NCBI GenBank assembly: GCA_910586585.1
Contig: CAJUKA010000111.1
Span: 1-12,794, forward strand
Reading direction: 5' to 3'
Source: an uncultured Lachnospiraceae bacterium
GTDB taxonomy: Bacteria; Bacillota; Clostridia; Lachnospirales; Lachnospiraceae
Length of the DNA stretch: 12,794 bases
The position numbers and the translations under genes were made by a program. Below the pieces are notes generated by a model, which saw nothing but the letters and a program-made list of their open reading frames with translations, did not search any database and was not told the origin of the DNA. Below, piece by piece: positions 5,785 to 12,328 of this stretch (the stretch's first letter is position 1; the number at the start of each line of letters is the position of its first letter).

Positions 5785-5816
5785 GGGCAAATAAGTAGTT
5801 TTAAACTTACTTGCCC
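5785..5816 (+). terminator. Terminator after HTH copy 1
   Basis: GGGCAA-a-TAAGT pairs with ACTTA-c-TTGCCC around a short loop, starting 9 nt after the stop codon. No long T-run follows (TGATTTCTAT), so it may be weak. Its core is the same as that of the terminator after copy 2, consistent with duplication of the whole cassette. Confidence 0.6.
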
Positions 5817-5883
5817 TGATTTCTATAAGGCTGTCATTCCATTTCTTGTCTGTTCTTTTTCATAATCCCCAAATTTTTTATGG

Positions 5884-5928
5884 TTGCGCCCCTACAGTCC
5901 CAGATAAATCATTTTAGCTTGCTACAAT
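5884..5928 (+). promoter_or_regulatory. Promoter/box of second HTH gene
   Basis: TTGCGCCCCTACAGTCCCA (5884-5902), a 17-bp gap and TGCTACAAT (5920-5928). Only one base of the box differs from the copy at 5429-5447, and the spacing is identical, although the sequence between is diverged. Confidence 0.6.
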
Positions 5929-5971
5929 CAATATAAGGGTTTTGGTTAATCGCAGGAAAAGGGGTACTGTT

Positions 5972-6223
5972 ATGCAATGGTTTCTACAAGATATAAGTAT
6001 AGGAGAAAATTTAAAAATTCTAAGAGAAAGATTCGGTTACTCGCAATCAGAATTAGTGGCGAAATTACATCTCATGGGCAGCAATATGTCACGCAGCACT
6101 TATTCCAAAATCGAAACTGGCACTCGGAATATACGGATTAGCGACTTTCTCGCCTTGAAGCAAATTTATGGCGTAGATTTTTCGGAATTTTTTATTGGAT
6201 TGTTACCAGATAGTGAAAAATAA
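5972..6223 (+). CDS. Small XRE-type HTH protein, copy 2
   Basis: An 83-aa HTH protein, paralogue of the preceding gene. Copy 2 keeps the canonical helix 2 (YSQSELVAKLHL) and has the same SRSTYSKIETGTRNI recognition segment and DFLALKQIYGVDFSEFF tail. The start is placed at the ATG 5972 (MQWFLQD), which matches copy 1 and follows AGGAAAAGGGG by 7 nt; an in-frame TTG at 5942 would add ten residues without a ribosome site. Most base differences between copies in the second half are silent, so both appear to have been under selection. It ends directly at a strong bidirectional terminator shared with the convergent alpha-CTD-like gene. Confidence 0.85.
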   Translation: MQWFLQDISIGENLKILRERFGYSQSELVAKLHLMGSNMSRSTYSKIETGTRNIRISDFLALKQIYGVDFSEFFIGLLPDSEK

Positions 6224-6263
6224 AAAGGCAAGTAGAGCAATTCATCAGCTTACTTGCCTTTTT
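6222..6263. terminator. Bidirectional rho-independent terminator
   Basis: AAAAAGGCAAGTA (6222-6234) pairs perfectly with TACTTGCCTTTTT (6251-6263), with inner AGC/GCT pairing. A-run and T-run on opposite sides let it stop both HTH copy 2 (plus) and the convergent gene ending at 6276 (minus). Confidence 0.88.
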
Positions 6264-6275
6264 GCTGGGTATCTG

Positions 6276-7031
6276 TCAGCAATGTCCTATGGCGTCCAGA
6301 AGTTTAGGAGATAAAGACGTCATTTCTTTCAGTTGTTCCTCGTTATAATCAGAAAATTGCGACACTGTAGAAATTTCGTATTCCTGCCATATCAAGGAAG
6401 TTTTTTTCTTCGGAAGAACCTCAAATAGATATTTGTCCTCCCAATCTTTAAACATAACTCCATTTTTCTTTAGTGTGTAGTATGTTTTCATAGTCAGGGC
6501 ATAATCACACTGGCAAATGACATATAAATCATGGGCTGTCTTGTGTTTAAAGTCGTTCATACAGAATATTTTGCCCTGAAAGAATAGGTTATGTAGCATC
6601 GTAGGAAAATGGCAACTGTCAAATGCTTCCCTGATAGAAGCAAGAGAACGTATCTGAATGCCATACTTCTGGCATATGCTGTCAAGTTCCGGCATTGTGC
6701 CTTCGCCCAAATTGCGGAACTTCAATATTTCCTCTCTGGGATGTATTGATAACTGTGAGAGGTATAGTATGTTATTGTATACAAGGACATTTTGCAGCCG
6801 TTTTGACATGGGGATATCATTAACTGATATTTCATTTTCCGGTGGGTACAGGTATCCTAATGCGTTCAGCTCATTAGCAATGGCAGTTGCATTACAACCT
6901 TTGGGACATTTATTTGCAAATGTCAGATAATTGAGTCCTTCAAGTTCTGAAACTTTGGTGATTTGTAAAGTCCATGACAAAGCTGTTTTGGCTCCCTCAG
7001 AAAGTTTTAAGTCTTTAATATATGTTTCCAT
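6276..7031 (-). CDS. RNA polymerase alpha-CTD-like repeat protein
   Basis: A 251-aa protein. Residues ~71-125 (IPMSKRLQNVL, then YLSQLSIHPREEILKFRNLG and MPELDSICQKYGI) closely follow the helix-hairpin-helix C-terminal domain of the RNA polymerase alpha subunit, including the LGxxTxxEL-type DNA-backbone-contact turn. Three further segments look like diverged copies of the same fold: ~3-60 (SEGAKTALSW, ITKVSELEGL), ~143-191 (HDLYVICQCD, KKNGV) and ~200-249 (EISTVSQFSDYNEEQLKEMT). No alpha N-terminal (assembly) domain is present, so it is not a polymerase subunit. It may bind DNA or sigma/activator surfaces. The ATG has AAGGAG six bases upstream. It converges on the HTH pair with a shared terminator. 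Function unknown. Confidence 0.8.
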   Translation of the reverse strand: METYIKDLKLSEGAKTALSWTLQITKVSELEGLNYLTFANKCPKGCNATAIANELNALGYLYPPENEISVNDIPMSKRLQNVLVYNNILYLSQLSIHPREEILKFRNLGEGTMPELDSICQKYGIQIRSLASIREAFDSCHFPTMLHNLFFQGKIFCMNDFKHKTAHDLYVICQCDYALTMKTYYTLKKNGVMFKDWEDKYLFEVLPKKKTSLIWQEYEISTVSQFSDYNEEQLKEMTSLSPKLLDAIGHC

Positions 7032-7439
7032 ATCCTGCTCCTTTCGTATTCATTGTACTACATTGGTTATGGTATAACACTTTCCCTTACAGAATAAAGA
7101 AAATCAACTAAAATAGTGTGGATTGAAATGTCAAAAGATTGATTTAACTGCATAAATCAGTGCATACCCTTATTCATATGTGTATCTGCCAGTAATATTT
7201 CTATCAATGGTGACAATATAAACAATACTGCAAAGATTATCAATATCCTTTGCAGAAAATGAACCATTTGAGCAGAAAACGGACAATAAAACAGCTTTAA
7301 CACACTTATAGATAAAACTATGCAGAAAGTTTGGAAAGGTACATGATAAGGAACTAATCTCAACTTAACATCATCAATTGGTAGCCCTTAGCGCATACAG
7401 TTAAAAAATCTCTGGAATGATTTAAGAGGGGGTTCCAAT
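7032..7439. other. Intergenic region without a supported gene
   Basis: About 400 bp between the alpha-CTD-like gene (minus) and the DUF6061-like remnant (plus). It must contain the promoters of both, but I could not pick a convincing pair of boxes. A minus-strand open frame at 7157-7363 encodes a hydrophobic peptide but begins with TTG and has no ribosome site, so it is not called. Otherwise I see nothing specific. Confidence 0.4.
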
Positions 7440-7651
7440 ATGACGCAATTACCTTCTTGTGAGTTCAATATGTATACTGTCTGCGTAGAGTTGAAGTATG
7501 CTGATGACAGCATAATCTCTATCGACTGCACCACTGTGGAGGATGAAGCTGCCAAGAATATGTGCCAGCGGTCAGAACTAGATTACTGATTTACAATGAC
7601 CTGCTTGGCTATGCGGATCTTATCATCAATTGTGACGGGAGGAGTATTTGA
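7440..7651 (+). pseudogene. Frameshifted DUF6061-like gene
   Basis: The first frame begins at ATG 7440 after AGAGGGGG and reads MTQLPSCEFNMYTVCVELKY, then DDSIISIDC, stopping at TGA 7587-7589 just after RSELDY (49 aa). In the next frame, starting at 7586, the reading continues naturally as LIYNDLLGYADLIINCDGRS to TGA 7649-7651. Restoring one base between 7584 and 7588 rejoins the two halves into a ~70-aa protein. The pattern (short beta start, NM, V/I-x-V, IDC, then DPL-YA-L) is that of DUF6061-type small proteins and of the intact gene at 11868-12104. Loss of one base is the simplest explanation; a sequencing error or programmed frameshift is not excluded. The family's function is unknown to me. 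Confidence 0.7.
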
Positions 7652-7654
7652 AAA

Positions 7655-7762
7655 ATGCGACGGATTATTCGTCTTTGGACTAATTTAGAAAGTGTTAGCG
7701 ACATACTTTTTATTGCCGGTGCTGCACTTTTTATATTCTTCATTGGTTGCCCCTGCATATAA
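7655..7762 (+). CDS. Possible 35-aa single-pass membrane peptide
   Basis: ATG 7655 to TAA 7760-7762 encodes a peptide with a basic start (MRRIIRLW) and a hydrophobic segment (DILFIAGAALFIFFIGCP), so a single membrane helix at about residues 16-33. GGGAGGAG lies about 10 nt upstream, inside the end of the broken DUF6061-like gene, whose stop is 3 nt away. This spacing suggests the two once formed an operon. Small basic-hydrophobic peptides include type I toxins and membrane-protein modulators, but no family is recognised here. It may not be translated. Confidence 0.4.
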   Translation: MRRIIRLWTNLESVSDILFIAGAALFIFFIGCPCI

Positions 7763-7763
7763 T

Positions 7764-7797
7764 TACAGCTGTACATATCAAATGCTTCTGCTATAAT
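7764..7797 (+). promoter_or_regulatory. Promoter of the restriction-modification operon with dyad
   Basis: An extended -10, TGCTATAAT (7789-7797), lies about 20 bp upstream of the regulator's start codon. Near the -35 region is a perfect 10-bp palindrome TACAGCTGTA (7764-7773), a candidate operator for the HTH protein encoded next. No consensus -35 box is seen, which fits an extended -10 promoter that depends on a regulator. Confidence 0.55.
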
Positions 7798-7818
7798 TGA
7801 AAAAAGGGGGCATATACA

Positions 7819-8076
7819 ATGAGTGAACTTCTTGATTATGGACATTTTGATATTGTTTTAGCTGAATACTTGCAAGAAAGGCAGATCAGCAAAAACAAAT
7901 TAGCCGAAGAAGCAAATTTACAACGGACACAGCTGAATGCATATTGCAAAAACGATATTAAGAGACCAGACCTCGATGTTTTAGCTCGTATTTGCTATGC
8001 GCTTCACTGTGATTTGACAGATATAATTCGCTATGTCCACCCGTCCCAAACGAACGGAGGAAATAATAATGGCTGA
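7819..8076 (+). CDS. Small XRE HTH regulator, probable controller of the R-M operon
   Basis: An 85-aa Cro/CI-type protein: LAEYLQERQISKNKLAEEAN (helices 1-2), LQRTQLNAYCKNDIKRPDLD (recognition helix and turn), then LARICYALHCDLTDIIRYV. AGGGGG stands 8 nt before the ATG. The gene overlaps the next gene by 8 bases and is in the same operon. Size and position match controller (C) proteins of restriction-modification systems, which delay nuclease expression on entry into a new host; they are known to bind dyads in their own promoter. Assignment as C protein is inferred from context. Similar Lachnospiraceae XRE proteins exist without R-M genes. Confidence 0.82.
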   Translation: MSELLDYGHFDIVLAEYLQERQISKNKLAEEANLQRTQLNAYCKNDIKRPDLDVLARICYALHCDLTDIIRYVHPSQTNGGNNNG

Positions 8077-10090
8077 TACAAAAGTGATCGTCATTCCAGA
8101 TGGGAAAATCTGCGACTATATTGATAGCAAGTTTAGAAACGACACTCCCGAAGAGTACGTTCGTCAAACAATAGAAAAACGTCTTGTGAACGAACATAAA
8201 TATCTCACGTCACAGATTAAAATTGAGTTCACTCTTCAGGTCGGCTCAAGAAAACCTCGGGCAGACATTGTAATCTGGGACAAAGATGCTCCTGAGCAAA
8301 CACAGGGCACAATTAAGATTATTATTGAGTGCAAAAAGGAAACCGTTGATGCCAGAAATGCCAAGGATGGGATAGCACAGTTGCAGTCCTATATGTCTGT
8401 GTGCCCGAACTGCGAATGGGGGATGTGGACAAATAGCACTCAAAAGTTTGTCTTTCGTAAATATACAGATGAGACTGGGAATATTTGCTTTATGGAATAC
8501 AACGATATTCCTTCTGCGGATGGCAATTTGGATGAAGTAAACAGACCCAGCCGGAAAAATCTGCGTAATGCCTCTGATGATAATCTGCTGTTTGTGTTCA
8601 AAACCTGTCATAATCACATTTATGTGAATGATGGTATGCAGAAACAACCTGCATTTTTTGAGTTGCTAAAAGTCATTTTTTGCAAGATTGAGGACGAGCG
8701 AAATATACCAAAGCCTCTGGAATTTTTCACAACGTCTGAAGAACGTTCAAACCCTGACGGGCAGTTGACAGTTCAGAAACGGATTTCCCAAATCTTTCAG
8801 CGTGTAAAGAAGCGTCATGGGAAGATTTTTGATGCAAATGATGAAATTAAGCTGACACCACGCAGTTTGGCATATATCGTCAGCGAATTGCAGCGTTATA
8901 GCCTACTTAGCACGAATATTGACATCAAGGGAAAAGCCTATGAAGAAATTGTAGGAGCAAATCTCCGTGGCGATAGGGGTGAGTTTTTTACGCCCCGAAA
9001 TGTTATGAAGATGGTCGTGGAGATGATAAATCCGCATATTGATGAGAAGGTTCTAGATAGCTCCTGCGGTACTGGCGGTTTCCTTGTACAGGCAATGACA
9101 CACGTTATTGCCCAGCTTGAAGCGGAGTTTTCTGCCAGCATGGGAATTCCTAAAAAAGATTGGGACGGTGACACCGTAAAAGTATTTCAAGATCGGATTT
9201 CCGAGATGGCTTCGACCAGTTTCTTTGGTTTTGATATTAATCCTGATTTAGTCAAGGCAACCAAGATGAACATGGTCATGAACAATGATGGCAGTGGAAA
9301 TATTCTGCAAACAAATTCCCTTCTGCCGCCACACGAATGGACGGATGAGTTCAAAACACGGCTCGCGGAGGCGCTACATATCAAGAAGTCAGAGATTCGA
9401 AACTATGAAAGTATTGCGTTCTTTGATGTAATTGTAACAAATCCCCCATTCGGCAGCAAAATTCCTATCAAAGATAAAAATATCCTTGAACAGTTTGAGC
9501 TTGCCCACATTTGGGAAAATGAAAAGAAAACTGGTACTTGGAAGATGACAGAACGCTTACAATCATCTGTTCCGCCTGAAATTCTGTTTATTGAGAGATG
9601 CACACAATTTCTCGTTTCAGGTGGGCGCATGGGAATTGTTTTGCCGGACTCCATACTAGGTTCACCTGGGCTTGGATACATTCGCGAATGGCTGATTCAA
9701 AATCATAGAATTATTGCTAGTATTGATCTTCATGTAGATACTTTTCAGCCCCGTAATGGTACGCAGACATCAGTGCTGTTTTTGCAAAAGAAAACTGTGG
9801 AACAGAAGGCCAGAGAAGCGACTACTGGTCAAATGGCCGACTATAATATCTTCATGGCAATGGTCGAAAGAGTAGGGCATGATAAGAGAGGGAATCCCCT
9901 ATTCAAGCGTGATGTGGAGGGTAACGAAATCCTTGCCCCAGATACGGATACCATCATGGTTCTCGGCGAGACTGGGGAGGGTGACCGTACCGTTTCCCAT
10001 GAACGCAAGAGCAAAGTCCCTGATGATCAGACTACTGATGTACCGGCGATCTTTGATGGCTGGAAGCGAAGGGAGGGTATCGCATGGTAG
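8069..10090 (+). CDS. N6-adenine methyltransferase with N-terminal nuclease-like domain (BcgI-A-like)
   Basis: A 673-aa protein; the start at 8069 (MADTKVIVIPD) is chosen because GGAGG lies 8 nt upstream. Residues ~25-135 resemble the HsdR N-terminal PD-(D/E)xK fold: E53, D66 in RADIVIW, and E87-C-K89 in IIIECKKE are the expected metal/catalytic residues. Residues ~235-580 are an HsdM-type adenine methyltransferase: GEFFTPR (304-310), AdoMet motif DSSCGTGGFLVQA (330-342) and catalytic NPPFGS (458-463). Cleavage and methylation would thus reside in one chain, with specificity from the next gene, as in the type IIB enzyme BcgI (A subunit 637 aa). No helicase is present here or nearby. The gene overlaps the S gene by 7 bases. 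If the N-terminal domain is inactive, it would act as a methyltransferase only. Confidence 0.9.
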   Translation: MADTKVIVIPDGKICDYIDSKFRNDTPEEYVRQTIEKRLVNEHKYLTSQIKIEFTLQVGSRKPRADIVIWDKDAPEQTQGTIKIIIECKKETVDARNAKDGIAQLQSYMSVCPNCEWGMWTNSTQKFVFRKYTDETGNICFMEYNDIPSADGNLDEVNRPSRKNLRNASDDNLLFVFKTCHNHIYVNDGMQKQPAFFELLKVIFCKIEDERNIPKPLEFFTTSEERSNPDGQLTVQKRISQIFQRVKKRHGKIFDANDEIKLTPRSLAYIVSELQRYSLLSTNIDIKGKAYEEIVGANLRGDRGEFFTPRNVMKMVVEMINPHIDEKVLDSSCGTGGFLVQAMTHVIAQLEAEFSASMGIPKKDWDGDTVKVFQDRISEMASTSFFGFDINPDLVKATKMNMVMNNDGSGNILQTNSLLPPHEWTDEFKTRLAEALHIKKSEIRNYESIAFFDVIVTNPPFGSKIPIKDKNILEQFELAHIWENEKKTGTWKMTERLQSSVPPEILFIERCTQFLVSGGRMGIVLPDSILGSPGLGYIREWLIQNHRIIASIDLHVDTFQPRNGTQTSVLFLQKKTVEQKAREATTGQMADYNIFMAMVERVGHDKRGNPLFKRDVEGNEILAPDTDTIMVLGETGEGDRTVSHERKSKVPDDQTTDVPAIFDGWKRREGIAW

Positions 10091-11565
10091 CAGGTAATTT
10101 AGCTCGAAAAATGAATACCGAACCTGAACTAGAAGTTCATATTTCGGAAAGCCCTATAAAGTGGTGCTCGGTTTCCCTCTCTGATATGGTTTCCCGTGGG
10201 AAACGGCTGGAGGCCAGTGTATTTGATGTGGATGCAAAACAAGCGAGGGAAAGCGTTTACAGGGGGAAATATGGAACGGTTATCCTCTATGGTGATAGTG
10301 GCTTGATTGAAACAGCCTATTATCCTGGCTGGATGCAACGAAGCCGACTCAAGCGGATATGGTGCGATAAGCCATATGGAGAGGGATTTTATCTTCCCTC
10401 GCAGATGACCGATCTCTATCCTGTTCCAGAAAAACATATATCTCGGTTGGCAGATTGCGACATGGACGAATTACGCCTAAAGGAAAATACATTATTGCTG
10501 ACGCGCAGCGGTACAATAGGCAATATCTCATATGTGTCAAAAACCTTGGCCGGTTGTGTTTTTTCTGATGATGTAATTCGTGTTACCTTCAAAAAAGAAT
10601 ATGACTTGGGGTATGTTTATACCTATCTCAAATCAAAAGTGGGCAGTTTAATCTTGCAGACAAATGGCTATGGTTCAGTAATTACCCATGTTGAACCGGA
10701 TCATTTAGCAGAAGTTCCGGTTCCCAATGCTCCTGTGGGGGTGCGGCAGCATATCCATAATTTGATTGCACAATCCTATGCTTTGCGGGATGAGTCCAAT
10801 GAAATGATTGATAATGCTACAAATCTTATGACAGCCGAACTTCATTTGCCAGCTATACATGACTTGCAAAAGAAAGCCGCCTCTGTGAGCACATACGATG
10901 TAAAGCTAAGCAATATGAATTTACGCCTTGATGCTTCCTACCACGTTCCGGTGGTAGATGCGATTATAGCCCACCTTAAAGAAAACGCCGCAGAAGTAAC
11001 AACAGTAGGTGACAGTCGCATAAGCGAGGCAGTTATTTTACCAGGTCGGTTCTCTCGTGTCTATGTGGAAGAAGGGTATGGCAGAGTCCTTATTGGAGGA
11101 AAGCAGCTAGGTGAACTTGACCCTTCGGGAAAGAAATACCTCTCCAACACAAAACATGATAAGATTCTTAGCAAACTCGAAGTGCGTGAAAATACGACCT
11201 TGATAACTCGCAGCGGCACTATAGGTAAAATAGCATTTGTACCAAAACACTGGGAACATTGGATTCCTTCTGACCATATCATTCGTGCTGTTCCTGCAAA
11301 TAAGGACATCGCTGGATACCTTTACATTTTTCTTGCTTCAGATTATGGACGCACACTAATTACTCGTTATACATACGGCTCTGTGGTTGATGAGATTGAT
11401 GACGATCATGTTCGGCAAATTCCTATCCCATTGTTGCGTAATAAAGATGTGCAACAACAAATCAACGCCCTTGCACTTGAATCTAACGCCAAGAGATATG
11501 AGGCCTACAAGCTGGAGCAAGAGGCTCTTCACATTATGAATGAGGAGGTCATTTTTGCAAAATAA
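10084..11565 (+). CDS. hsdS: Restriction-modification specificity (S) subunit
   Basis: A 493-aa protein with two target-recognition domains in tandem, giving recognition of a bipartite DNA site. The repeat is visible by eye: RLEASVFDVDA (42-52) and RLDASYHVPVV (281-291); TLLLTRSGTIGNISYV (136-151) and TTLITRSGTIGKIAFV (371-386); YGSVITHVEPDH (196-207) and YGSVVDEIDDDH (431-442); then VPVPN and IPIPL. Conserved spacer helices follow each domain (~217-265 and ~453-490). GGGAGGG lies 6 nt upstream of the ATG, and the start overlaps the stop of the methyltransferase gene (ATGGTAG), so translation is coupled. It is longer than BcgI-B (341 aa). A terminator follows the operon. Confidence 0.93.
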   Translation: MVAGNLARKMNTEPELEVHISESPIKWCSVSLSDMVSRGKRLEASVFDVDAKQARESVYRGKYGTVILYGDSGLIETAYYPGWMQRSRLKRIWCDKPYGEGFYLPSQMTDLYPVPEKHISRLADCDMDELRLKENTLLLTRSGTIGNISYVSKTLAGCVFSDDVIRVTFKKEYDLGYVYTYLKSKVGSLILQTNGYGSVITHVEPDHLAEVPVPNAPVGVRQHIHNLIAQSYALRDESNEMIDNATNLMTAELHLPAIHDLQKKAASVSTYDVKLSNMNLRLDASYHVPVVDAIIAHLKENAAEVTTVGDSRISEAVILPGRFSRVYVEEGYGRVLIGGKQLGELDPSGKKYLSNTKHDKILSKLEVRENTTLITRSGTIGKIAFVPKHWEHWIPSDHIIRAVPANKDIAGYLYIFLASDYGRTLITRYTYGSVVDEIDDDHVRQIPIPLLRNKDVQQQINALALESNAKRYEAYKLEQEALHIMNEEVIFAK

Positions 11566-11601
11566 ATTGCAGGACTACATATCCAATTTGACTGAAATAT
11601 A

Positions 11602-11648
11602 ACAGCTCCATGAGCTTATGAAAGCAAGACCGTGGAGCTGTTTTTATT
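11602..11648 (+). terminator. Terminator of the R-M operon
   Basis: ACAGCTCCA (11602-11610) pairs with TGGAGCTGT (11633-11641), followed by TTTTATT. The stop codon of the S gene lies 36 nt upstream. Confidence 0.85.
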
Positions 11649-11867
11649 CGGTATCACAGGTATACTACAACTACAACCTTTCTGGGGCAACTGGATTGAG
11701 AATAGTAATTTTCCGCCCTAGCTTTTTTTTAGACCTCACCGCCATCGCCGTTCCACCCTGCCATTCTCTGTTATTTGGACTGATAAAATTAAAACATTCT
11801 TTTTTACAAATAAAGAGAGAACTGGTTTATATTTTGACCAGTCCTCTGTATAAAGAAAGATATGTCA
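11649..11867. other. Gap between two convergent transcription units
   Basis: Between the R-M terminator and the end of the DUF6061-like gene. Apart from the minus-strand terminator at 11816-11847 I see no supported feature; an open frame on the plus strand through here is antisense to the DUF6061-like gene and has no ribosome site. Confidence 0.4.
11816..11847 (-). terminator. Terminator of the DUF6061-like gene
   Basis: On the minus strand AGAGGACTGGT pairs with ACCAGTTCTCT (11 bp including one G-U pair), followed by CTTTATTTG, about 20 nt after the stop codon. Confidence 0.65.
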
Positions 11868-12104
11868 TCACAATTCTAATGAATCTTCCGCATCTATCCA
11901 CGTCTGCATACCACCCTCAAGATACAGCGTTGCATATTCAAGGGGATTATCTATTGCTAAAGCATTTAAGACGCATTCAGAGCATGGTGTTGTTTTCAAT
12001 CCTTCTTCCGCTTTTCCGCAGTCTATTCGTAAAACGTATCCGTCAAAAGTTGTTACATCAATACAGTTATGAAGCATATTATATGTTGCGTAAATAAATA
12101 TCAT
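11868..12104 (-). CDS. DUF6061-like small protein
   Basis: A 78-aa acidic protein beginning MIFIYATYNMLHNCIDVTTF, then DGYVLRIDC and LNALAIDNPLEYATLYLEGG. The spacing (NM, C-x-x-V, DG, IDC, then NPLEYA) matches the broken gene at 7440-7651 and small DUF6061-type proteins common in Clostridia; role unknown. The ribosome site is weak (AAGGGCTGATAAG), but the ATG overlaps the stop of an upstream open frame by ATGA, so it may rely on coupled translation. It sits just inside the right end of the element, with a terminator downstream. Two copies, one broken, within one element suggest duplication or separate acquisition. Confidence 0.75.
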   Translation of the reverse strand: MIFIYATYNMLHNCIDVTTFDGYVLRIDCGKAEEGLKTTPCSECVLNALAIDNPLEYATLYLEGGMQTWIDAEDSLEL

Positions 12105-12178
12105 ATCTTATCAGCCCTTTCTTGTCTGTGTTTTGAAGAAATTTGTGAAAGCATTCCAATCAATTCTTCCTGCCCTGT
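12101..12178 (-). pseudogene. Short open frame upstream of and overlapping the DUF6061-like gene
   Basis: On the minus strand the frame open from 12178 reads TGQEELIGMLSQIS, then SKHRQERADKI, and stops in TGA 12103-12101. That overlaps the next gene's ATG as ATGA. The residues look protein-like and the overlap is typical of a real upstream gene, but an in-frame TGA at 12181-12179 closes it and no good start exists (TTG 12163 or ATG 12154 would give about 20 aa or less). It may be the tail of a gene cut off near the element's end, or a tiny leader. Confidence 0.3.
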
Positions 12179-12211
12179 TCATTTCATGTTATAATTTGTT
12201 ACAGGTTTTTG

Positions 12212-12289
12212 TTTCCCTTATTTTTGCCCTTATGAGGGTTCGTAACATGAGGGAAAAGGATATAATACAAGGGAAAGCATAAGGGCAAA
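12212..12289. promoter_or_regulatory. Integrase arm-type sites, right end
   Basis: The block 12215-12236 repeats the left-end block 131-152 with one change. TTTGCCCTTATG (12223-12234) has a perfect inverted copy CATAAGGGCAAA (12278-12289), and AAGGGAAAG (12269-12277) inverts the CCCTT motif. These lie 22-96 bp inside the attR core, matching arm-type sites for the integrase. Confidence 0.5.
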
Positions 12290-12310
12290 CTCACTTGCTA
12301 TAAATTTAGT

Positions 12311-12328
12311 ATTTTCAAGGGTTTGCGG
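12311..12328 (+). repeat. Probable attR core
   Basis: ATTTTCAAGGGTTTGCGG, the direct repeat of 83-100 with one mismatch. The sequence after it to 12445 has no gene or RNA that I recognise and is probably host DNA leading to the next gene. Confidence 0.6.

Larger units (their letters stand above)
83..12328. mobile_element. Putative integrative mobilizable element (IME), ~12.2 kb
   Basis: The segment has a tyrosine integrase gene at one end, an excisionase, a MobV relaxase with oriT and accessory cargo (restriction-modification, SymE-like operon, HTH genes). It carries no conjugation (type IV secretion) genes, so it would need a helper element for transfer. The ends are set by an 18-bp direct repeat with one mismatch (83-100 and 12311-12328) in the same orientation, and by matching integrase arm-like motifs just inside both ends. 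The integrase gene lies about 90 bp inside the left repeat, as is usual for such elements. Exact boundaries are inferred; a second, weaker direct repeat lies about 25-55 bp further out on each side. Confidence 0.7.

Noticed and set aside
7157..7363. Minus-strand 68-codon hydrophobic frame
   Set aside because: TTG start, no ribosome site, no recognisable family; hydrophobicity is common in chance frames of AT-rich DNA.
7609..7845. Minus-strand 78-codon frame
   Set aside because: Antisense to the small ORF, the promoter and the start of the R-M regulator; no ribosome site.
8033..8068. Upstream in-frame start for the methyltransferase
   Set aside because: The 12 extra codons lie before the ribosome site GGAGG at 8056-8060 and deeply overlap the regulator gene.
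11618..12097. Plus-strand 159-codon frame
   Set aside because: It starts inside the R-M terminator, runs antisense to the DUF6061-like gene and has no ribosome site or family pattern.
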